Shown piece by piece: positions 56,359 through 64,000 of a stretch of DNA of 64,000 nt. The notes under the pieces were generated by a model. That model had not been told where the DNA came from, made no database searches, and saw only the letters and a program-made list of their open reading frames with translations. The translations under genes were made by a program, and so were the position numbers. Every line of letters begins with the position of its first letter. Positions within the stretch are counted from its first letter, which is position 1. The stretch spans positions 1 through 64,000 of the forward strand of contig JALBUN010000008.1 in the NCBI GenBank assembly GCA_025174535.1. The letters are read 5' to 3'. This stretch comes from Cantharellus purpuraceus (lineage: Eukaryota; Basidiomycota; Agaricomycetes; Cantharellales; Hydnaceae).

Positions 56359-58292
56359 CAAATGTTCTTTCCACAAGAGCATGGTTGAGTACCTTGGATA
56401 TATATTGTCTCCAAACAGACTTACTATGGACTCCAGCAAAGTCCAGGTAATACAAGATTGGCCAGAACCCTGCAAAGTCAAAGATGTGCAATCCTTCTTA
56501 GGATTTGCCAACTTCTATAGGCATTTCATATTCAACTACTCTGACCTCACAGTTCCACTGACTCATTTAACTTGTAAAGGAACTCCATGGGAGTTCTCAG
56601 ACTCCTGCTGGACATCCTTTGAAACATTAAAGAGAGCTTTCACCACAGCTCCAGTCTTATTGCAATGGAACCCAGGATCTCTGATCATTGTAGAAACTGA
56701 CACCTCTGACTACACACTGGTGGCCATTCTATCAACCATCTCTCCAACAGACAACAAGGTTCATCCAATTGCTTTCCATTCCCAGACTTTCACTCTGGCA
56801 GAACTCAACTACAATGTCCATGATAAAGAACTACTTGCAATCTTTGAAGCTTTCGAGTCCTGGTCACATTACCTTGAAGGATCTCCAACTCCAGTCAATG
56901 TCATCACAGACCACAAGAACCTCAAATACTTTTCAATTACCAAACTCCTTACACAGTGGCAAGCCCACTGGTCCAAATTCCTGTCCCAGTTTAATCTGGT
57001 AATCCATTTCCATCCTAGCAAACTCAGTACAAAACTGGACTTGTCAACTAGACAATGGGATGTCTATCCTAAAGAGGGAGGAAATGATTATGCAGCAGTA
57101 AACCTGCATAATCTTAGGCCTGTGTTCACTAACAAACAATTAACCACTTCCCTCTAAGCAACAATGTTCTACTCTCCAGCCCTCTGAGCAGCCATCACTA
57201 TGGACAGTGATACACTCCACTCTGATATCCGATCCACACTCTGATCAGATCCAGCCATCTCCAGATATCTCATTAAACTGACCAATCGCTGGTCCATTGA
57301 CCCAGAAGGCTTACTGCATCTCGGCAGCTGTATCTATGTTCCCGACATGAACAATCTCCAACTCCATGTACTCCAGAACAAACATGACCATCCAATCTCC
57401 AGTCATTTTGGACAGAACCAAACTATAGAACTAGTCAGGTGGGACTATGTCTGGCCTGAACTCCATGGTTCCATCAAGTCTTACATCAAGTCTTGTACCA
57501 CTTGTATGTGCTCAAAGTCACAGAGACATCTTCTTTATGGACTACTCAAGCAACTCCCCATTCCAGAGAGTCCATGGAACTCCATATCCATGGACTTCAT
57601 CGAGAAGCTCCCAACATCCTCCAGTTACAACACCATCTTAGTTATTGTGGATCGCCTCACCAAGCAGTCCATTTTTATTCCTACAGTCAACACCATCACA
57701 GCTCCTATGCTTGCAAAACTATTCATGCTCCATGTCTTCTCCAAGGATGGAGTTCCATCACACATTACCTCCAACCATGGTACAGAGTTCATGTCCTCCT
57801 TTTTCCAAACCCTCAGAAAGGCTTTGGACATCAAACTCCATTTCACCTCTGGATACCATCCAGAAGCCAATGGACAAACCAAACAAATGAACCAGACTCT
57901 GGAACAGTACCTCTGAGTCTATTGCAACTACCAACAGGACAACTGGTCCAACTTACTTCCACTCACAGAATTCGCATATAATAATGCTCTGAACACCACT
58001 ACTGGTTTATCTCCATTCTTCCTCAAGAGCTTGAGACTTCACTGTAGATCTCCATGAACTCCATCAGCATCTCCAAAAGACCATCTCCAATGCTCAACTC
58101 CAATACTCCACCTCTGCTGACTGTCACTGATCCCCAGCCCTGGACTTCAAGGTTGGAGACAAGGTTTTCATTAAATCTGACAATATCCATACCACAAGAC
58201 CTTCCAAGAAACTATCAGAAAAATACCTTGGTCCTTTCAAAATCATCACTCAAGCAGGCTCTAACTCCTTTACCCTCCATCTACAAGAAAGC
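56359..58292 (+). pseudogene. G2 pol: RT end, RNase H, integrase
   Basis: Frame to 57,157: MVEYLGYILSPNRL, VKDVQSFLGFANFYR (RT thumb), RNase H with VETDTSDYTLVAIL (Asp), VHDKELLAIFEAF (Glu) and VITDHKNLKYF (Asp). After a stop, integrase: zinc site with HDHPISSHFG and CTTCMCSKSQRH, core SMDFIEKLP, FMSSFFQTLRKALD, GYHPEANGQTKQMNQ. A TGA at 57914-57916 replaces the CGA found in G1 (33806-33808). Deletion near 58,030. Confidence 0.85.
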
Positions 58293-58610
58293 ATGCGCTC
58301 CATTCACCCTGTCTTCCACATTTCCATGCTTGAACCCTCAACTCCAGATCCATTCTCCAGTCAAGAACCAACTCCAGTTCCTCCTGTCATCATAGATGGA
58401 GAACCAAAGTACAAGATATCAGAGATCCTGGACTCCAAGATCAACAAGAGACAAAAATGCAAATTGCAATACCTTGTCAAGTGGGCAGGATATGAAGGAA
58501 CAGATGATGAAACCTCCTGGCTACCAGCTTTGGAATTAGGACATGCAATGGAGATTATCTCCGATTTCCACCAGGCTTATCCTCATAAACCTGGCCCCAT
58601 ATTGTTTTGA
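58293..58610 (+). pseudogene. G2 chromodomain, copy 2
   Basis: Open frame of 105 codons at the end of pol with KYKISEILDSKI and LQYLVKWAGYEGT; stop at 58,610. It was part of the polyprotein, not a separate gene. Confidence 0.85.
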
Positions 58611-58729
58611 TTCACTTCAGTTTTTATCCAAGAAAACTCAGTCATTTACTAGTCATCATGTTCTCTAGATACATCACTTCTCCTCTATCTCTGATTCCCC
58701 TACACCTGACTCCTCTGATTCCCCATCCA

Positions 58730-60459
58730 CTGTTCCCTCCTTCTCCAGATTTTCTGATTCCAACTCCTGCTCCCTAAGCACCCTATCTATCTCCTCCCAT
58801 GGCCACCACCTCTCATCATCCAACCTATCGAGATTCTCCATGGAGTCTCAAGATCCTGAGGAGTTCAAGCCTGTATCATATATGGTGGAGAACTTCCAGC
58901 TCCAGTGCATCCAACTCCCTTTGGAGTGGACCCCATCTCTGTCCTGTCATATAGTGATGGAACATCCTCATGAGCTCACCCATATAGGTCTTGATGCCCT
59001 GGAGAGCTGCATTTGTCCTTTTGGTGTGCTTGGAAACCTCAATTAATCGATGGGCCACCACAGCCACGTTAATACTAACATCCTGCACAGCTTCAACCAA
59101 TGCAGGAGGAATGGTCTCCATGGCAGGACCTGTACTTGTGGCCCTAGTCCATTGATGTTTGGGAGAAGGGTCCACTGCACTGCTGCCCTCCTCATGATTG
59201 CATTTCCATCAAGGAGGAGCACTCCCTTTTACCTTGCATTTCAGCCAGTTTGTCTGGCACATGAGGCAGGAGCAAGATTTTCTGGTCTAGGAAACAAAAG
59301 CAATCATCAGTATGATATCCAGACATCCAGTCACTATTTTCACTCACCATTGCCCACTCACACATGTCGTTGCACTTGATGCACATATCACATGTGAGGT
59401 CCAGTTTGGATTCTTCCTCTGGATCCCTGGCTATTTCCTTGCCTTTCGCAACTACTGATAATGCCCTTCTCTTTGCAGCCTCTGCCCTGACTCAAGCTGT
59501 GTTATTGAATAATGTGAATAATCGTCTTGCTGGGGTGTAGTGACGAGCAGAAGTTGAATAGAAAATGGGGCAATGATGGGAACACAATGTATGCACATTC
59601 ATGTGAGAGACACGCTTGAATAGTATCTTGGTGTGATGTTTGGAGTGATTTGGATAAGTCCTCGTCTGGATACAAGCTAATTCAGCAGGCAGCAGGAGTA
59701 GGTGATTCGATTTGAAGTAAATGCTTAATAAAAACATATCCAGTGATTTAATGGCTTCATAATTCGAGATTCGAGTGGGATATGCAATATTCTAATAGAA
59801 TATACAAATGCTAATAGAAATACGTGTTCGTTCTGGAGTTATTCCAGATACGAATAGATTCAGACACACAGACAGAATATGTGAGAGATAATTACTCTGT
59901 CTTTTCAAGTGCATTACAGACGTGATTTATATGATACTAAGTCCTATGAATGAATGAAATCATTCGTGAATGTCCTGAGTCAATGATGGGATGGATGATG
60001 AGATGATGATGGGGGGGAGTGTCCATGATGATGAAATGATGAAAATAAAAGTGAAATAATGTCCAGGAAGTTCTGGAACTCACAGGGGCTTCTCCTGTTC
60101 CCTATTCCATTCCTGTAACCATCCTCCTTTACCCCCTTTGCCCCTCCAAACCTCCTGAGCCTCCTATATGCTCCTGTTCCTCCCCTGTCCCCTCTAATCC
60201 CCCTCTCCTCTCCTTTCTCCCCAGAAGTCCGGCAGCTAGATGTCCGGCAGCTGGAACAACAAGCTGCATCCTCCCTTGTGATCCTTTTCTCCTCTTCTGC
60301 CTTCTTTTTCTCTGCGGCATCAGCTTCAGTGATTGACTTATCTAATGCGGTGTGTTGCTGGCAAAGTTCTTTGGCAGAGGGCATATCAGATGGTGGTAAG
60401 AGGTAAGGAGGGCCAGCCTCATGCACCAATTCAAATGCATATACCAACAATTTTCCCAT
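58730..60459 (-). pseudogene. Antisense accessory gene of G2, copy 2, with an intron in the Cys cluster
   Basis: ATG 60459 (MGKLLVYAFEL), a second Met in MPSAKELCQQH, then a charged helix; LTR Y (59500-60261) is inserted. Before the intron: LDLTCDMCIKCNDMCEWAM. Intron 59347-59287, 61 nt, GTGAGT to CCTAG. Exon 2 begins TRKSCSCLMCQTNWLKC. Spliced spacing is C-X2-C-X6-C-X10-C-X2-C-X6-C, as in G1. One TGA follows (an R codon by comparison of context), then a linker, a helix VVAHRLIEVSKHTKRTN and an acidic end. Position and strand are as in G1: between pol and 3' LTR, pointing away from the LTR. Confidence 0.7.
59500..60261 (-). mobile_element. Solo LTR Y in the accessory gene
   Basis: 762 bp with TGTT...AACA ends and perfect duplication AGCTG (59495-59499, 60262-60266). 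Shares segments with LTR X in reverse, hence the minus assignment. Confidence 0.8.
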
Positions 60460-60503
60460 GACACTGACTAAGATCTCATGGACTCAATCTAGAAGGAAGA
60501 TAC

Positions 60504-61021
60504 TGTTGCAACCTGTAACACCAAGTCTGATCTCCAGATCTCCATCTCCATTCTCTGTTAGTTACAACAAACCTTCTTCTTTTATATTGCTTGGTTTAGT
60601 TTGGACTTGGGTCTGAACTCTGAACTCCTTTCCATGTTGTACTCCATATCTGTCCTATTGTCTTATTGTTTTAGTTTCATCATCCAATTTCCCACATACT
60701 TATACAGGCTACTCTCTGTCTATTACAGTAGTTTGTATATCAACCAAATTTGCCCATCAACTTCTTGGTTGCTAGCTTCTTGACAAGTTGAACTCCAGAT
60801 CCTTGATCCAACTCCATACTGTGAACTCTGAAATATTGGACCGATGATCCAAGGAGGTGCAACACACAAGTTGAAGCCAAGTCCACTCGATCTGACTCAA
60901 TAGTTATTGTCCCCACTCTGTCTCCAGTTGAACTGGAACAGTAAAGTCCTCTCCCCTTCATCACTAGCATCTGAACTCTGGTTACTCCATTGAAACCCTA
61001 ATAGCATCCCAGCATTTAACA
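60504..61021 (+). mobile_element. G2 3' LTR
   Basis: TGTTGCAACCTG to GCATTTAACA, 518 bp; shorter than other G2 LTRs because of an internal deletion near 60,555. Confidence 0.85.
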
Positions 61022-62073
61022 TTCTCCCTGATAGAGGAAGAATATGAAGAAGCAATGGATGATCCCAAGGACCATCTAGAGGAGAAAATGCCAGCTATAG
61101 ATGTAGCTGATGAATGGAATGAAGAGATTGCCCTATATGAATGGGACAATGTTGGGGTTCATATGACTCAGTTTCTATTTTAGTACCTTTCTTATCACCC
61201 CTATCAGCATAGCCTGTTAGGGTGCACTCTCCTATCTCTCCCCTATTGTTTCCCTATCTTGGTTCCCCTATTCCTTGTATCATCTAGTATAAAGACCTTG
61301 CCTGGTGCAGCACAGTTTCCTCAGCTTGATCTCTGAGGATAACCATTGCACCAGCTGGCATTATCTCTTATTGGCTCTCATCTATTGAGTATCTTGTGTT
61401 TATGGCCTCATCATTCAGCATAGCCCTCACAGACAATCAAGACAATGAATCCAAAGAGGAGGCAACACCAATGTATCTCTCCAATGCAATACAGATTCAA
61501 CGCAATGATCAAGTCCCACCAAAACACACCTATGCAGGGAATTTCTGTAATGTGAAAGGATTCCCAACAAGCAGGGAATCACAACAGCTGCACATAGCTG
61601 CTGTCAGCATCAACAAATTGGCTGAACCTATGTATAATCATAGGAGCCGACAGAAGTCAACAGCACAACCTGATAGGCTGCACATCAATAATAAAACAAT
61701 CTCCAGATACTGGGAGGTTGGTGTATGGGAATCACCTTTTCCCTATCAAATTCCATTTATGCAGCACCAATGTGCTATTCTTTGCTTTTCCATTCCTAAA
61801 TATCAGCATATATTTGATGCTTGTACCTGGAATGGACTTATTCAAATATTCTCTATTTTTCCATATTTTTCTGGGAATATTCCATGCAGAACTCGGCCCA
61901 GAATCATTTATTTCTGCTGTGCTACAGTTGTGGACCCATAGGCGCCCACAAACCTTCGCGCAGCCGGCTCTCCCCTTTTGGACCAGGCATTTGGCCTCAA
62001 TTCAAGCTCAGATGTCTCTGATCAATAAATATTCTGTAACTTAACAACCACAGCCTCTCAGGGCACTATTTTC
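61022..62073 (+). mobile_element. Unassigned retroelement-like DNA
   Basis: First about 130 bp: an acidic coding remnant (EEEYEEAMDDPKDHLEEKM). Then TGTTGGGGTTCATATG near 61,151 and a TATA-like AGTATAAAGACC near 61,291, suggesting an LTR. An ORF follows (next entry). From about 61,800 AT-rich noncoding DNA to a GC-rich patch near 61,940. No family could be named. Confidence 0.4.
61402..61941 (+). CDS. Unknown ORF of 179 aa in retroelement-like DNA
   Basis: ATG frame starting MASSFSIALTDNQDNESKEE. First 110 residues polar (gag-like in style); the last 70 look like a chance reading of AT-rich DNA (FSIFPYFSGNIP). No motif recognised. It follows a possible LTR promoter by about 100 nt, so it may be a broken gag. 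Confidence 0.3.
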   Translation: MASSFSIALTDNQDNESKEEATPMYLSNAIQIQRNDQVPPKHTYAGNFCNVKGFPTSRESQQLHIAAVSINKLAEPMYNHRSRQKSTAQPDRLHINNKTISRYWEVGVWESPFPYQIPFMQHQCAILCFSIPKYQHIFDACTWNGLIQIFSIFPYFSGNIPCRTRPRIIYFCCATVVDP

Positions 62074-63151
62074 TGTGGAGATCATCACATGACATGTGGC
62101 TATCCATGGCTGTCCAAACCAGTGCAGAGAACAGGGTGGACACCCTTCTTTTGCCTGATCAGTGCCTAGCTCAGGGATCAGATCAGCTGATGGGTGATCA
62201 AATCAGGTGATTGCCTTGGAATATTCTACCCCTTTCCATAACATTCTAGCTGTTTCCTTCTATTATTAGATAGAACTTTCCAGAACCATTATTCAGCTCC
62301 TGATCAGTGTTAGTGCTGTGATCAGATCCTGTGATTGGCTTGGAATATTCTACCCCTTTCTTCCACCTTCCACAACCTTCCAGTAGCTTCCATCTATTAA
62401 TAGGTAGAATATTCCAGAAGCATTAGTCAGCCCCTGTAAATACAATATATAAGGAGGCCATTCTGCCTCTGAAAGAAGAAGATATCATCATATTCTACCC
62501 ATCTTCTGCACACCAGTGTGACTAGAGTGACATACAGTGTCATCCTCTATCTCAGTAACTGTTGATTACCAGTTCAAGGATCTTTTACAGTTGTGTAACT
62601 GTACTTGATTGCACTCGAAGTAGTGATATTCCTGCTTTGGGCGTGAGTGTAGTATCTGCCTCACGTGACTACGAATCTACAGGGTGAGATTGTCTGTCGA
62701 TAGTCCTGCCATTAGTGCTCTTGTTTAAGTAACTAGTGTGTACTGCCTTTGCAGAGCATTAGAAGCTTGAACTTGTGTGAAGCAGTTGCTAGACTACTTC
62801 ACACATCGCTGTTACCCGCTTCTGAGTGCCACTGGTTGGACGGTTGGATTCATCCACCTACTTCCTTTAGCCTCTAAGTGCATTCCCTCTTTTTGGAATA
62901 TCTGGACCCCTAAGCGTCCGTGAACTCTAGACTCTGGAAGTCTTATTCATTTCTTGCTGCTAAGAAACGTATTACCTTTCTGCGTATAGTCTGCATTGAC
63001 CAATACAAAGGATTGTAACCAAAGTACAAACGTTAAATCGTTTCTGGAGTTGTGCTGCAGCAGGGTTTGATATTCTTCTCAGCTGTTCATTCACAGAATT
63101 GTGGTGATTTAGAGTTTGCCCTAACACCATAATTTTGCGGGTTCCAAAACA
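62074..63151 (+). mobile_element. LTR J, probably complete
   Basis: About 1.08 kb from TGTGGAGATCATCAC to GGTTCCAAAACA, with a TATA-like CAATATATAAGG near 62,443. Its 3' 450 bp recur at 27,509-27,960. The left end is set by the TG only; no target duplication was found. Confidence 0.5.
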
Positions 63152-63165
63152 GTTGGTGGGACTCT

Positions 63166-63379
63166 GTGAATATGTCTGAGTCTGACAGGGACGGATGTCT
63201 GTTCCTATGGTGATGCTGATGCATCAATTGGAACTGGAGGTGGATGAGTGAGATTGATTGTGACAATTGGACAGATAAATGGAGACATGATGGTTTCCAA
63301 ATGGAGTATAGATTTCATGCGCGCAGGGATCTGAGTGTATCAGATGGGGATCTGGGTGTTAATGAATATAGTCATAACA
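63166..63379 (-). mobile_element. Partial G1 LTR, minus strand
   Basis: Ends GAATATAGTCATAACA, the inverted 5' end of G1 LTRs. Its other half is missing at the LTR J junction. It is the 3' LTR of a minus-strand G1 element continuing beyond the window. Confidence 0.85.
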
Positions 63380-63481
63380 GCATCTCTCCATTTAAGGCCA
63401 AGCCCCTGAGGCCTCATGTCTGTGGATTGAATAGGTGAGATGGTTGGGTGCAGTCAGAGTTATACTGGGGATCTGGAGACA

Positions 63482-63490
63482 TATAAAAGG
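63482..63490 (+). promoter_or_regulatory. TATA box of the antisense accessory gene, copy 3
   Basis: TATAAAAGG, 31 nt before ATG 63521, about 100 nt from the LTR border. Same spacing as copies 1 and 2. Confidence 0.65.
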
Positions 63491-63520
63491 AGGGGCATGT
63501 CTGAGGTCTTATCCTCAACA

Positions 63521-64000
63521 ATGTTGAACCCCTTAGCAAGTATGAGTGTGGCCGAGCTTGAGCAGTTGCTCCTGGCCCAATGGAAGGAGGAAGAAGAGGA
63601 GCGGAGCGGAGATGGAAGGAAGAGGAGGAGGAACAGAGATGGAAAGAGGAGGAGGAGGAATAGAGATGGAAGGAGGAGGAGGAGGAATGGAGATGGAAGG
63701 AGGAGGAGGAGGAGGAATGGAGACGGAAGGAGGAGGAGGAGGAACGGAGACAGAAGGAGGAGGAGGAGATAGAATGGAAGCGGAAGGAGGAAGAGGCAAA
63801 GGCCGAGCGAGCATGCAGGGTCAAGGAGCTTGTGGCCACAATGGAGGTTGCAAGGCTGAAGGAAGTGGAAGAGCAGGTGCATGAGCTAGAGGCTGCCATG
63901 GAGGTAGAGGAGAAGGTGACCGGGGCAGGGGTGACTAGTCACCCAGGGAGTCTGAGTGTGCCAATACAGGCGGGGACCCCCAAGGTCACCATTATCTCGG
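63521..64000 (+). pseudogene. Antisense accessory gene of G1, copy 3, partial
   Basis: Starts MLNPLASMSVAELEQLLLAQ, then Glu/Lys/Arg repeats in which the frame shifts, and resumes near 63,770 with EEEAKAERACRVKELVATME and VEEQVHELEAAMEVEEKV, matching copies 1 and 2. Runs off the window. The plus orientation here fits a G1 element lying on the minus strand, so the gene is again antisense to its element. Confidence 0.7.

Larger units (their letters stand above)
56359..61021 (+). mobile_element. G2 Ty3/Gypsy chromovirus, copy 2, from reverse transcriptase to 3' LTR
   Basis: Reverse transcriptase thumb, RNase H, integrase, chromodomain, antisense accessory gene (with LTR Y inserted), then 3' LTR 60504-61021. 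5' LTR, gag, protease and most of reverse transcriptase are missing. Very few CG dinucleotides. Confidence 0.8.

Overview
The window looks like a basidiomycete (Agaricomycetes-type) nuclear genome. The host genes have many short introns of about 48-110 nt, there are HAD-like terpene cyclases of the kind found in mushrooms, and the chromovirus-type Gypsy elements are eroded at CpG sites. No rRNA, tRNA or CRISPR array was seen. All exon structures were read by hand from splice signals and frame.

Genic islands. Left island (1-13,540): a long disordered protein gene (+), a NIPA-type magnesium transporter (-, 7 exons including an 11-nt microexon), a short-chain dehydrogenase/reductase (SDR; +, 10 exons including a 6-nt microexon and a GC-AG intron), an intact HAD-like/terpene cyclase gene HTC1 (-) that converges on the SDR, and a 5'-truncated LINE. 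Middle island (40.8-52.1 kb): a cupin gene, a broken and an intact glyoxalase I, a second intact terpene cyclase HTC2 (+), a broken third copy HTC3 (+), and a 5'-truncated second SDR (-). The HTC3/SDR2 pair is an inverted copy of the SDR1/HTC1 pair. The upstream region of HTC1 recurs, also inverted, upstream of HTC2. The three HTC genes plus SDRs suggest a drimane-type sesquiterpenoid locus built by segmental duplication. No P450 or other typical tailoring gene is present.

Transposon regions. 13,704-21,497 is a 7.8-kb AT-rich element flanked by TTA, sitting at what appears to be the LTR/primer-binding-site junction of a Copia element. It has 565-bp terminal direct repeats, each with MITE-like inverted termini. 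Inside are a PIF/Harbinger-like DDE transposase with a chromodomain and several unknown ORFs. 21.5-40.8 kb and 52.1-64.0 kb are nested Copia and Ty3/Gypsy elements. I call the Gypsy families G1 (LTR starts TGTTATGACTATATTC) and G2 (LTR starts TGTTACATCCTG). Several solo LTRs keep perfect 5-bp target-site duplications, so insertion order can be read.

Most unusual observation: both G1 and G2 carry an extra gene on the opposite strand between the pol chromodomain and the 3' LTR. It encodes a coiled-coil protein with a C-X2-C-X6-C-X(10-12)-C-X2-C-X6-C cluster. The G1 copies share a TATA box about 31 nt before the ATG. The G2 copies have a spliceosomal intron inside the cysteine cluster. Most transposon genes here are broken, often by CGA-to-TGA changes consistent with CpG methylation decay.
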